A stretch of 64,000 bases of DNA from positions 372,001-436,000 of the forward strand of contig CAWGUU010000014.1 of NCBI GenBank assembly GCA_963825765.1, read 5' to 3'. Shown here piece after piece: positions 1 to 7,797 of the stretch (positions within the stretch are counted from its first letter, which is position 1; every line of letters starts with the position of its first letter). This stretch comes from CAWGUU01 sp963825765. Its GTDB lineage: Bacteria > Actinomycetota > Acidimicrobiia > Acidimicrobiales > AC-14. The position numbers were made by a program, and so were the translations under genes. The notes beneath the pieces are model-generated. The model saw only the letters and a program-made list of their open reading frames with translations, was not told where the DNA came from and ran no database searches.

Positions 1-2
1 AC

Positions 3-386
3 GTCAAGGTGACCACCGACGAGATCGCCATCCCCGGCGGGACCAGGAAGAACGGTGACGAGTGCGACGGCAAGCCGGCCTCCGTCCAGGTGAAGGTGTG
101 GCCCAGCCGTGATCCATCCGAGGAGGGAAGCATCTTCGTCGGCGACCCCAACGACATCCGGTTGGGCGACAACCAGCTGATCACCGTGGCGTTCGTCCCG
201 GAGGGCACCGACATCCCCCGGCCGCCGTCGGAGGCCAACCTGGACAAGCTCACCGACCTCGGGCCCCAACCGACCACCACCCTGCCGGCCGAGGGTGCGA
301 CCACTGTCCCTTCCGAGGGCGCAACCACCACCGCTCCGGCCCCGTCGCCCGACCAGGCCACCACCACCCCGCCGCCGGCGCCCTGA
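3..386 (+). CDS. C-terminal part of a protein with Pro/Thr-rich tail (5' truncated by window)
   Basis: The reading frame is open from the window edge and stops at 386, so the N-terminus lies upstream. The visible 127 residues hold a compact beta-like segment (ending in VAFVPEGTDIPRPPS) and then about 45 residues of Thr/Pro/Ala-rich sequence typical of wall-spanning or linker tails. I do not recognise a named domain. A surface or secreted location is inference from the low-complexity tail and from the many envelope genes nearby. Confidence 0.55.
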   Translation, partial: VKVTTDEIAIPGGTRKNGDECDGKPASVQVKVWPSRDPSEEGSIFVGDPNDIRLGDNQLITVAFVPEGTDIPRPPSEANLDKLTDLGPQPTTTLPAEGATTVPSEGATTTAPAPSPDQATTTPPPAP

Positions 387-457
387 TGGCGGGGCGGGCG
401 GGAGACCGCCTCGTCCTCGACGGCCTGGACAGACCGGCCGGCGCCCCGCAGGTCACC

Positions 458-547
458 TGGCACACCGGTCATTGGCACACCGGTCATTGGCACACCGGTC
501 ATTGGCACACCGGTCATTGGCACACCGGTCATTGGCACCCCGGTCAG
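458..547. repeat. Six-unit 15-bp tandem repeat upstream of the NDP-sugar pyrophosphorylase gene
   Basis: Unit TGGCACACCGGTCAT occurs five times exactly from 458 to 532, with a sixth degenerate copy at 533-547 (TGGCACCCCGGTCAG). Each unit contains the palindrome ACCGGT, so the array is also a ladder of evenly spaced palindromes. It lies between the stop at 386 and the start at 578. The period is a multiple of three and the array is open in the downstream gene's frame, but translating it would add a WHTGH repeat with no family support. It may be a variable-number repeat or a multi-site regulatory array. Confidence 0.85.
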
Positions 548-577
548 TGGGCAGGGTCGACCGAAGGCGGGCGGCTG

Positions 578-1672
578 ATGGCCCTGCGGGCCGTCGTGCT
601 GCTGGGCGGCGCCGGCACCCGGCTGCGGCCACTGACCCTTGCGGTGCCGAAGCAGGTCCTCCCGATCGTCGAGGTGCCCATGATCGAGCGGGTGCTCGAC
701 CACCTCGCCGCCCACGGCGTCACCGATGCCGTCCTGTCGCTGGGCTACCTCCACGACGCGTTCGTCTCGCTCTTCCCGGCCGGCAGCTACGGCGGCCTCA
801 CCGTCACCTACGCCATCGAGCCCGAGCCGCTCGACACCGGCGGCGCCATCCGCTTCGCGGCGGTGTCGGCGGGGGTGGACGAGCGCTTTCTCGTGGTCAA
901 CGGCGACATCCTCACCGACCTCGACATCACCGCCATGCTGGCCTTTCACGACTCCAGTGCCGGGGCCATGGCCACGATCGCCACCTCCCGCGTCGAGGAC
1001 TCGTCGGCGTTCGGCCTGGTGCTCACCGACGGCGCCGACGGCCGCGTCACCGCCTTCCTGGAGAAACCGGCCGCCGCCCAGGCCGGCCCCGGCGACGTCA
1101 ACGCCGGCACCTACGTGTTCGAACCCGGGGTGATCGCCGCCATCGACGACGGACGCCGGGTGTCCGTCGAACGTGAGGTGTTCCCCGGCCTGGTCGCCGG
1201 ACGGGCCATCTTCGCCTTCTCGTCGCCCGACTACTGGACCGACACCGGCACGCCCGCCCAGTACCTCCAGGCCCAGCTCGACCTCGTCTCGGGGCGCCGA
1301 CCGGGCATTCCCGCGCCGGGCGCAGTCGACGACGGATCGGGCGTGTGGACAATCGGCGACGTCGTCGTCGAGGGCCAGGTCGAAGGCCCGGCGCTGCTGG
1401 CGTCGGGAGCCACCGTCGCCGCCGGCGCGGTGGTGTCCAACTCGATCCTCGGATCCGGCACGGTGGTGGAAGCCGGGGCCCGTGTGGAGCGGTCGATCCT
1501 CCTGGGCGGGTCCACCGTCGGGCCGGAGGCGACGGTGGCCAACTCGATCGTCGGGCCGGGAGCGGTGGTGGGCGAACGGGCGGTCGTCAGCACCCACAGC
1601 GTGATCGGCGGCGGGGTGAAGATCGAACCCGGGCGCCGGGTGGACGGCGAACGCGTCCCCGACGGAGTCTGA
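578..1672 (+). CDS. NDP-sugar pyrophosphorylase (mannose-1-phosphate guanylyltransferase-like)
   Basis: This is a cytosolic nucleotidyltransferase predicted to make an activated sugar (GDP-mannose-like or another NDP-sugar) from sugar-1-phosphate and NTP. The N-terminus carries the signature LGGAGTRLRPLT followed by the PK pair (residues about 7-25). The C-terminal third (about 250-360) is rich in hexapeptide repeats of the left-handed beta-helix type, such as VVEAGARVERSILLGG. At 364 residues it fits the GMPP/GlmU-like class. I chose the ATG at 578 because the signature follows at once; a longer frame from 386 would translate the tandem repeat. It lies 3 bp before the epimerase gene, suggesting an operon. 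The substrate cannot be fixed from sequence. Confidence 0.88.
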   Translation: MALRAVVLLGGAGTRLRPLTLAVPKQVLPIVEVPMIERVLDHLAAHGVTDAVLSLGYLHDAFVSLFPAGSYGGLTVTYAIEPEPLDTGGAIRFAAVSAGVDERFLVVNGDILTDLDITAMLAFHDSSAGAMATIATSRVEDSSAFGLVLTDGADGRVTAFLEKPAAAQAGPGDVNAGTYVFEPGVIAAIDDGRRVSVEREVFPGLVAGRAIFAFSSPDYWTDTGTPAQYLQAQLDLVSGRRPGIPAPGAVDDGSGVWTIGDVVVEGQVEGPALLASGATVAAGAVVSNSILGSGTVVEAGARVERSILLGGSTVGPEATVANSIVGPGAVVGERAVVSTHSVIGGGVKIEPGRRVDGERVPDGV

Positions 1673-1675
1673 GCC

Positions 1676-2629
1676 GTGCACGCCCTGGTCACCGGCGGCG
1701 CCGGCTTCATCGGGTCGACGCTCGTCGACCGCCTGCTGGCGGGAGGCCACACCGTCGATGCGGTGGACGACCTCTCCGCCGGATCGCTGTCCAACCTGGC
1801 CGAGGCCCGGGCGACGGCCGGCCACGCCCTCACCTTCCACCACCTCGACATCCGCGAGCCGGCGATCATCGAGCTCATGGCCCGGCGGAAGCCCGAGGTG
1901 GTCTTCCATCTGGCCGCCCAGGCCGACGTGCGGGTGTCGGTGGCCCGGCCCGTCTTCGACGCCGAGGTCAACGTCATCGGCACCCTCAACGTGGCCGAGG
2001 GGGCGAGGGCGGCGGGGTCCCACAAGATCGTCTTCGCGTCGAGCGGCGGCACCCTGTACGGCGAGCCGGACGAGCTCCCGGTGCGGGAGTCGGCGCCCCA
2101 GCGGCCCCTCTCGCCCTATGGGGTGTCCAAGAAGGCGGCCGCCGACTACCTGGCGGCCTATCGGGAGCTGCACGGGATCGAGTTCACCGCCCTCGCCCTC
2201 GCCAACGTCTACGGTCCCCGCCAGGACCCCCACGGCGAGGCCGGGGTGGTGGCGATCTTCGCCGGCCGGCTGCTGGCCGGTGAGACGTGCACGATCTTCG
2301 GCACAGGCGAGCAGACCCGCGACTTCGTGTACGTCGACGACGTCGTCGACGCCTTCGCCCGGGCCGCGTCGAAGGGCTCAGGCCTGCTTATGAACATCGG
2401 CACCGGCATCGAGACATCGGTCAACCGCCTCTACCAGGCCATGGCCGACGCCGCCGGCGGCGCCGCCGGTCCGCCGACGTATGCGCCGCCCCGCACCGGC
2501 GAGCTGGCCCGGTCATCCCTCGACCCAGGCCGGGCAGCGATCCACCTGGGCTGGGAGCCCTGGACGACGCTCGAACAGGGCACGGCCGAGGTCCTGCGCT
2601 GGTTCGCCGCCCGCCAACGCGCGGGCTGA
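1676..2629 (+). CDS. NAD-dependent epimerase/dehydratase (UDP-glucose 4-epimerase-like)
   Basis: Extended short-chain dehydrogenase of 317 residues that interconverts or dehydrates a nucleotide sugar. It shows the NAD-binding GGAGFIGS motif at residues 6-13, the Ser patch ASSGGTLYG, the catalytic YxxxK pair in SPYGVSKKAA and the downstream NVYGPRQDP motif typical of GalE-like enzymes. It starts with GTG 3 bp after the pyrophosphorylase stop, so the two are probably co-transcribed and serve the same sugar-nucleotide supply. The exact product is unknown; GalE is the nearest family I recognise. Confidence 0.88.
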   Translation: MHALVTGGAGFIGSTLVDRLLAGGHTVDAVDDLSAGSLSNLAEARATAGHALTFHHLDIREPAIIELMARRKPEVVFHLAAQADVRVSVARPVFDAEVNVIGTLNVAEGARAAGSHKIVFASSGGTLYGEPDELPVRESAPQRPLSPYGVSKKAAADYLAAYRELHGIEFTALALANVYGPRQDPHGEAGVVAIFAGRLLAGETCTIFGTGEQTRDFVYVDDVVDAFARAASKGSGLLMNIGTGIETSVNRLYQAMADAAGGAAGPPTYAPPRTGELARSSLDPGRAAIHLGWEPWTTLEQGTAEVLRWFAARQRAG

Positions 2630-2681
2630 CATCCAGGTCTCCGTTCCTCGACCTCGATCGTTTCCCGGGTCACCCGCCAGT

Positions 2682-2723
2682 TACCCTGCTCGGATGACGG
2701 ACCCGGCGGGGTTGCACCGATGA
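2682..2723 (+). promoter_or_regulatory. Possible leaderless promoter and 9-residue leader ORF
   Basis: A -10-like TACCCT at 2682-2687 lies 6 nt before an ATG at 2694. That ATG opens a tiny frame (MTDPAGLHR, stop 2721-2723) whose TGA overlaps the ATG of the next gene at 2720 (ATGA). A coupled leader ORF is possible. Alternatively a single-base indel may have split the true N-terminus of the membrane protein. Confidence 0.3.
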
Positions 2724-4480
2724 GGATGCTCTGGCCCTTGGTCCTTGTCGCTTCCCTCGCGGCGTTCGTGGTTCCGGGCCTGCTCGGTGCCGGGCTCCTG
2801 CGCAGGCGAGGGGTCTTCCCACCGTTCGCCACCGCCTTGGTGGTGATAGCGCTCTCCTGCGCCCTCGGCTACGCCGTGTTCTGGGTCTACTTCCTCGACC
2901 ACACGGCCGGTCGAGCCGTGTCGATCGCTCTCCTCGCCGCGACCGTGCTGGCCGTCGTCCTCCCGAACACGGCGCGGCTGCTCGTCGAGACGGTCCGCTC
3001 CCGCCACGTCGCCATGCCTCTCGTCCTGATGTGCCTGGTGGCGATGTTCTACAACGCGGTCCTGTTCGCCCACTCCTCCGACGAGAAGGTCGACCTGCGG
3101 GCACAGAAGCACCTGACCGGCTGGCTCCTTCCGCCCGACAACGTCCTGCCGCTCATCCTCGCCAGCCACCTGTACAAGGGCACCGACCCGCGACCCCTGC
3201 TCGACCCGTGGCAGAGCAGCGACCGCCCGCCCCTCCAGGCGGCCGTCGTGCTCACCCAGATGCCGGCCGGCTACGGGTCGGGCCACCCGGGCATCCACTA
3301 CCAGCTCCTCTCCACGGCCCTGCAGTGCTCGTGGATCCCGGCCGTCTGGGCCCTGTGCGGCCTGGCCCGGTTCGCCCGCCGGGCCACCGCCTTCGCGCTC
3401 GCCATGGCGATCTTCTCGGGGACGTTCTACGTCAACAGCGTCTTCGTGTGGCCGAAGCTGCTGGCCGGGTCACTCGTCGTGCTCGCCTATGTCCTCCTGC
3501 TCGGAAAGCAACGGCCCTCGGTCGCAGCCACCACGCTGGCCTCGGCCAGCGCGGGGCTCGCCCTGCTGGCCCACGCCGGCGTGATCTTCACCCTGATCCC
3601 GCTGGCGGCGATCGTCGTCGCCCGGCGCACCAGGCCGGCACCGTCGGCCGTGCTGGCGGGGGCAGCCGCCCTCGTCGTGCTCCTCGCCCCGTGGTCGGCG
3701 TACAAGCTCTTCTACGAGCCGCCCGGCAACCAGCTGGCGAAGATGCACCTGGCGGGCGTCGAGGACTTCGACGACACGAGGTCGTTGGCCCAGGCCATGT
3801 CCGGCGTCTACGGCTCTGCCTCCCTTGCCGAGCTGGCCGGCAACCGGGTGTCCAACGTGCTGACCTTGGTCGGTGGGTGGCCGCGGTGGCCGGCGCCTTC
3901 CACGACGGGCGACGAGCTGACACCGCTGCGCCAGCAGGAGTTCCTCCACCCCGTGCGGGCGCTGGGCCTGCTCAATCTGGCTTGGCTCGGGCTGGCCGCG
4001 GGGCTGGCCTGGTTCGGGCTGGCAGGGGGGAGGGTCGGGCAGGGGGCCCGGTACTGGCGGCGGAGGTCATTGCCAGCTGGCTCCGACGAGTCCTGGCCCG
4101 CCACCCGGCTGATGCTCGCCGTCGCCGGACTGAGCATCGTCGTGTGGGTCGTCCTCATGTTCCAACCGCACAGGGCGGTGATGCACCAGGGTTCGTTCGC
4201 AACCGTCATCCTGCTGTTCGTCGCCCTGGCCGGCATCATCGGATCCTGGTCGCCGGTGTGGTCGGTGGCCCTGGTCACGGTGCAGGTGGCGTGGTTCACG
4301 ACCGTGTGGGCGGTAGCGGTCCCGCTGGACGGCCAGCGAGTCGATCTCGGCTCGGCCGCGCTGGCGCTGATCGCCGGTGCCCTGTGCGCCGCCCTCCTCG
4401 TCCGTGTCGCAGTGGTCGGGGAGCCACACGAGTCGCCGGTCGCGGTCCGGACGCCCCCGAGCCCGATCCTCACCCGCTGA
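2720..4480 (+). CDS. Polytopic membrane protein, probable GT-C-like glycan enzyme
   Basis: A 586-residue integral membrane protein with about 11-13 hydrophobic segments, beginning WPLVLVASLAAFVVPGLLG, and a long soluble loop after the third or fourth helix containing HSSDEKVDLRAQKH and a D-P-W-x-S-x-D-R-P segment. The general plan (many helices, acidic early loop) resembles GT-C glycosyltransferases that use lipid-linked sugars, but I cannot assign a family. Context between sugar-nucleotide genes and a DUF2723 protein suggests surface glycan assembly. The ATG at 2720 overlaps the stop of a short upstream frame. The gene converges with the DUF2723 gene 20 bp downstream. Confidence 0.75.
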   Translation: MRMLWPLVLVASLAAFVVPGLLGAGLLRRRGVFPPFATALVVIALSCALGYAVFWVYFLDHTAGRAVSIALLAATVLAVVLPNTARLLVETVRSRHVAMPLVLMCLVAMFYNAVLFAHSSDEKVDLRAQKHLTGWLLPPDNVLPLILASHLYKGTDPRPLLDPWQSSDRPPLQAAVVLTQMPAGYGSGHPGIHYQLLSTALQCSWIPAVWALCGLARFARRATAFALAMAIFSGTFYVNSVFVWPKLLAGSLVVLAYVLLLGKQRPSVAATTLASASAGLALLAHAGVIFTLIPLAAIVVARRTRPAPSAVLAGAAALVVLLAPWSAYKLFYEPPGNQLAKMHLAGVEDFDDTRSLAQAMSGVYGSASLAELAGNRVSNVLTLVGGWPRWPAPSTTGDELTPLRQQEFLHPVRALGLLNLAWLGLAAGLAWFGLAGGRVGQGARYWRRRSLPAGSDESWPATRLMLAVAGLSIVVWVVLMFQPHRAVMHQGSFATVILLFVALAGIIGSWSPVWSVALVTVQVAWFTTVWAVAVPLDGQRVDLGSAALALIAGALCAALLVRVAVVGEPHESPVAVRTPPSPILTR

Positions 4481-4500
4481 CCCGCCGATCGAAGCGACTG

Positions 4501-6069
4501 TCAGGCCGTCACCTCCCAGATCCCACCGTCGACGGGACGTATGACGAGACCCTGGGCGGTCAGGTCCGCGGCCTGTTCCGGGGCCACGATGAACACCCTC
4601 ACACCCGGCGGCGCCGTCACCGCGGGGGCTCCGCGTGGCGTCGTCGGCGGCGGGAAGCGGTAGCGGCCAGGGGTGTACAGCAGGGGACCCCCCTCGCGCA
4701 GATACCCCGCCACCTCATCCGGGCTGTACTCGTGGGCCACGTGCACACCGCGGTTCCGTCCGAGCCCCTCGCCGATGAAGAAGTACCAGAGGTACTCAGA
4801 GGTGCTGTAATCGGAGGAGAGCACGACCGCCCGCTCCCCCACCGCGGCGACGATCCTCTCGATCCGGCGGGCGTCTGCGGTGTTGTCGCTCTGATCCACG
4901 TCTACGTAGCTGCGGGCCAGGAACGCCGCCGGCAAGAGGCCGAGCAGGGCCCAGGCCACCACCTGGCGGGTCGCCTCCCGCGAGATCCGACGGATGACGT
5001 GCTCGAGACCCAGACCGGCGAACACGGCGATCACCAGGTACGTGGGCAACAGGTACACCGCGATGTCGGGAATGTCGTAGTTGAGCGCCCAGGCGACGTT
5101 GGCGATGGCGAGGACACCGAGGAACACGGTGATGCGCGAAGGGATGCGCGCCACCGCGAGCCCGACGACGGCGACGACGACAAGAAGCGACATGTCGCTC
5201 CACATGAAGCCGAGAAACTGCGGGATCCGCTCGGTGAGCAGCTCGGCCGGGGTGAACCGGAACATGAGGGGCTTGAACTGCGCTCCGCTCACGACGTACC
5301 AGAGTCCCTTCACGCCCGTGGGCGCGTGCTCGAGATAGTCCGCCCCCATCCGGGCCCGGGCGATCAGGAAGAGGTACTGGGAAGCGCCGGCGACGGCAGC
5401 GACCACGGCGAAGATCGCGGTCGTGCGGCTGACGCCCCGGCCACGGTTGGCGAGGACGATGAACAGCACCGCCGGCACCAGCGTCACGGTGGTCAGGTGG
5501 TTCCCGAAGGCGACGGCCAGGATGGCGACGGCCAGGTACAGGTGAGCCTGTGACGCGCCTTCGGACCACGCCACGAGCAGATACACGATCGCCGCCACGA
5601 ACAGCAGGTGCAGCGTGTAGACCTCGGCGATGACCGACTGCGACCACAGACCTGGAGTGAAGGCGAATGCCAGCGCCGTGGCACACGCGACAGTGGTGCG
5701 GACCCCCAGCCGGCGCAGCAGCGCCGTCAGAAGCACGATCGCGCCGGCGGCGAAGACCGCGGAGAGCAGGTTGGCCTTCGCCGCCGACGATCCGAACGGG
5801 AACAGGGTGACGAACAGGTGGTTCAGCACGACGTAGGTCGGGTAGCCGGTGGCGTGGGGGATGCCGAGAACCTTGCCGACGAACTGGAACTTGGCGGTGT
5901 CCCCGAAATAGCCGATCCCCGGCAGCAGGGTGAGGCGGTACACGGTGAGAACGACGCCCGCCACGGCCAGGTACGCGCCCGCTGCGCGGGCGAGGTCCGC
6001 GGGTTCGGCGGGATCGTCGTCCGCACGGATCGTCGCCGAGCTGCGGTTCCGGATCGTACCGACCCTCAC
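4501..6069 (-). CDS. DUF2723-family membrane protein (protein O-mannosyltransferase-like)
   Basis: A 522-residue polytopic protein with the DUF2723 hallmark near the N-terminus: YRLTLLPGIGYFGDTAKFQ followed by GIPHATGYPTYVVLNHLF. These are GT-C-type proteins related to O-mannosyltransferases and are predicted to transfer lipid-linked sugars outside the membrane. About ten hydrophobic segments follow, then a soluble C-terminal domain of about 150 residues. I chose the GTG at 6069-6067 because it overlaps the cofE stop (GTGA), indicating translational coupling; a much longer frame to 6495 is only antisense to cofE sequence. Why it is coupled to F420 genes is unclear. Confidence 0.82.
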   Translation of the reverse strand: MRVGTIRNRSSATIRADDDPAEPADLARAAGAYLAVAGVVLTVYRLTLLPGIGYFGDTAKFQFVGKVLGIPHATGYPTYVVLNHLFVTLFPFGSSAAKANLLSAVFAAGAIVLLTALLRRLGVRTTVACATALAFAFTPGLWSQSVIAEVYTLHLLFVAAIVYLLVAWSEGASQAHLYLAVAILAVAFGNHLTTVTLVPAVLFIVLANRGRGVSRTTAIFAVVAAVAGASQYLFLIARARMGADYLEHAPTGVKGLWYVVSGAQFKPLMFRFTPAELLTERIPQFLGFMWSDMSLLVVVAVVGLAVARIPSRITVFLGVLAIANVAWALNYDIPDIAVYLLPTYLVIAVFAGLGLEHVIRRISREATRQVVAWALLGLLPAAFLARSYVDVDQSDNTADARRIERIVAAVGERAVVLSSDYSTSEYLWYFFIGEGLGRNRGVHVAHEYSPDEVAGYLREGGPLLYTPGRYRFPPPTTPRGAPAVTAPPGVRVFIVAPEQAADLTAQGLVIRPVDGGIWEVTA

Positions 6070-6764
6070 CGAAACAGGTCCTCGGCCGGCGGGCGGACGA
6101 TCTCGGCCCGCACCGAGCCCTCCCGCAGCCAGGTGGGGTCGACACCCCGCACCACCGCCGCCGGCACTCCCGACGACTTGCCCATGGCCAGCTCGGCGGC
6201 GGCCGCCAGCTGGTCGGCCACCGCCACCTCGGTCACGACCAGCTCGCGGCCGAGGGCGTCCTTCGTGCCCCGCAGGTCGACCACCGCGGCGATTCCGGCG
6301 CATCCGAGGGCCACGTCCACCACTCCCCTCCGCCAGGCGCGCCCGAACGTGTCGGAGACTATGACACCCACGTCCACGCCCGCCTTGGCCCGCAGCCCGT
6401 CGCGGATGCGCCGGGCCGAGCGGTCGGCGTCGACGGGCAGCAGCGTGGCCCACCCGCCGGGCACGTTGGACAGGTCCACGCCCGAGTTGGCGCACACGAA
6501 GCCGGCTCTGGTCTCGGTGATGACCAGGTCGCCCCGCCGCCGCAGCACCCTCACCGCCTCGGCCTCGGCCAGCGCCAGCCGAGCCTGGCGGTCCGACGGG
6601 TCGACCTCCACCATCCTGCCCTCCGCCTTGGACACGACCTTCTGGGCCACGACCACCACGTCACCGTCCCGCAGGGCCACCGACGCCGACGCCAGCAGGT
6701 CCGCCACCCTGTCGCCGGGCCGCACCTCGGGGATGCCCTCGACAGGGATGATCTCCAGCCGCAT
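6066..6764 (-). CDS. cofE: Coenzyme F420-0:L-glutamate ligase CofE
   Basis: Cytosolic GTP-dependent ligase that adds L-glutamate residues to F420-0. Family features visible are the N-terminal PVEGIPEVRPGD segment, VVVAQKVVSKAEGR, and SDTFGRAWRRGVVDVALGCAG. At 232 residues it is a stand-alone CofE; mycobacterial FbiB instead carries an added nitroreductase domain, which is absent here. The ATG at 6764 sits 17 bp after the cofD stop, so cofD-cofE form one transcript, and the DUF2723 start overlaps its stop. The F420-dependent PPOX-type protein at 33.2 kb is a possible user of the product. Confidence 0.92.
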   Translation of the reverse strand: MRLEIIPVEGIPEVRPGDRVADLLASASVALRDGDVVVVAQKVVSKAEGRMVEVDPSDRQARLALAEAEAVRVLRRRGDLVITETRAGFVCANSGVDLSNVPGGWATLLPVDADRSARRIRDGLRAKAGVDVGVIVSDTFGRAWRRGVVDVALGCAGIAAVVDLRGTKDALGRELVVTEVAVADQLAAAAELAMGKSSGVPAAVVRGVDPTWLREGSVRAEIVRPPAEDLFR

Positions 6765-6781
6765 CAGCAGCCCAGCCGCCT

Positions 6782-7708
6782 CTAGGAGACCAGCACGGCG
6801 GCGGCGAGGGCGGAGGCTTCGTCCCGCCCGTGCATGACCGCCGGGGTGACCACGCACCGCATCCCCTCGGCCTCTACCGGCCCCGCCAGCCAGCCGTCGG
6901 CCTCGTCCACCACCAGCACCGACGCCAGCGACGCGTACATCCGAGCCACGCCGACCACCGACACGTCGTGGCCCAGGTCCGACAGGAGCCGGGCGGCCGG
7001 GCCCTTGAGGGCGGCGCCGGCGACGATGGGCGACACCGCCACCACCCTGTCCCGCCGGGCCGCCACCGCGTCACGGATGCCGGGCACGGCCAGGATCGGG
7101 TCGATCGACACGATGGGGTTCGACGGGCAGATGACGATGCGGTCGGCGGCGGCCAAGGCGTCGAGCACGCCGGGCGCCGGCACGGCCGACGCCGCCCCGG
7201 CGAACCGCACCGCCGACACCGGGACGTCGAATCGGCGCCGCACGAAGTAGTCCTGGAAGTCGATCTCGCCCTCGCCGGTCACCTCCACCCGCGTGGCCAC
7301 GGGCGAGTCGGTCATCGGCAGCAGCCCCACGCCGACGCCCCATGCGGCGGCGATCTCGGCGGTCACCGTCGACAGCGCCGCGCCCTCGCTCAGCCGCCGG
7401 GTGCGGTACAGGTGCGTGGCCAGGTCGCGGTCGCCCAGGCGGAACCAGGTCAGGTCCGAGCCGTACCGGTCGAGGGCCGTCATCGCCGCCCACGTCTCGC
7501 CCGCCAGCCCCCACCCGGTCTCAGGGTTGACGGCGTCGGCCAGCGTGTAGGTGACGGTGTCCAGGTCGGGGCTGACGTGAAGCCCGTGGATCACGAAGTC
7601 GTCGCCGGTGTTGACCACTGCCACGATGGCCGCAGGATCGACGACTTCCACCATCCCCCGCAGCAACCGGGCCGCCCCGACCCCGCCGGCCAGGGCTGCG
7701 ATGGTCAT
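6782..7708 (-). CDS. cofD: 2-phospho-L-lactate (or phosphoenolpyruvyl) transferase CofD/FbiA
   Basis: Transfers a phospholactyl or phosphoenolpyruvyl group to the deazaflavin Fo, making F420-0 or dehydro-F420-0. The signature elements are LAGGVGAARLLRGM at residues 4-17, NTGDDFVIHGLHVSPDLDT, and the CPSNPIVSIDPILAVPG loop near residue 190. At 308 residues it matches family length. I took the ATG at 7708 because the conserved glycine-rich motif follows directly. It is divergent from the UDP-sugar dehydrogenase across an 89-bp gap and lies upstream of cofE in an operon. A TAGCCT motif precedes the start by 8 nt, compatible with a near-leaderless message. Confidence 0.93.
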   Translation of the reverse strand: MTIAALAGGVGAARLLRGMVEVVDPAAIVAVVNTGDDFVIHGLHVSPDLDTVTYTLADAVNPETGWGLAGETWAAMTALDRYGSDLTWFRLGDRDLATHLYRTRRLSEGAALSTVTAEIAAAWGVGVGLLPMTDSPVATRVEVTGEGEIDFQDYFVRRRFDVPVSAVRFAGAASAVPAPGVLDALAAADRIVICPSNPIVSIDPILAVPGIRDAVAARRDRVVAVSPIVAGAALKGPAARLLSDLGHDVSVVGVARMYASLASVLVVDEADGWLAGPVEAEGMRCVVTPAVMHGRDEASALAAAVLVS

Positions 7709-7797
7709 GTCCGAGGAGGCTACTGCCGGGCAACTATCGTCTCTGGACCGGGTCGCCACGCAAGATCGGGGACCCGCGACAGAGCTCGGGAGGGCTG

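Noticed and set aside
458..547. CRISPR-like array
   Set aside because: The repeats are 15 bp with no spacers and no cas genes nearby.
386..577. N-terminal extension of the pyrophosphorylase through the tandem repeat
   Set aside because: The nucleotidyltransferase motif begins right after ATG 578; the extension would be a WHTGH repeat with no family precedent.
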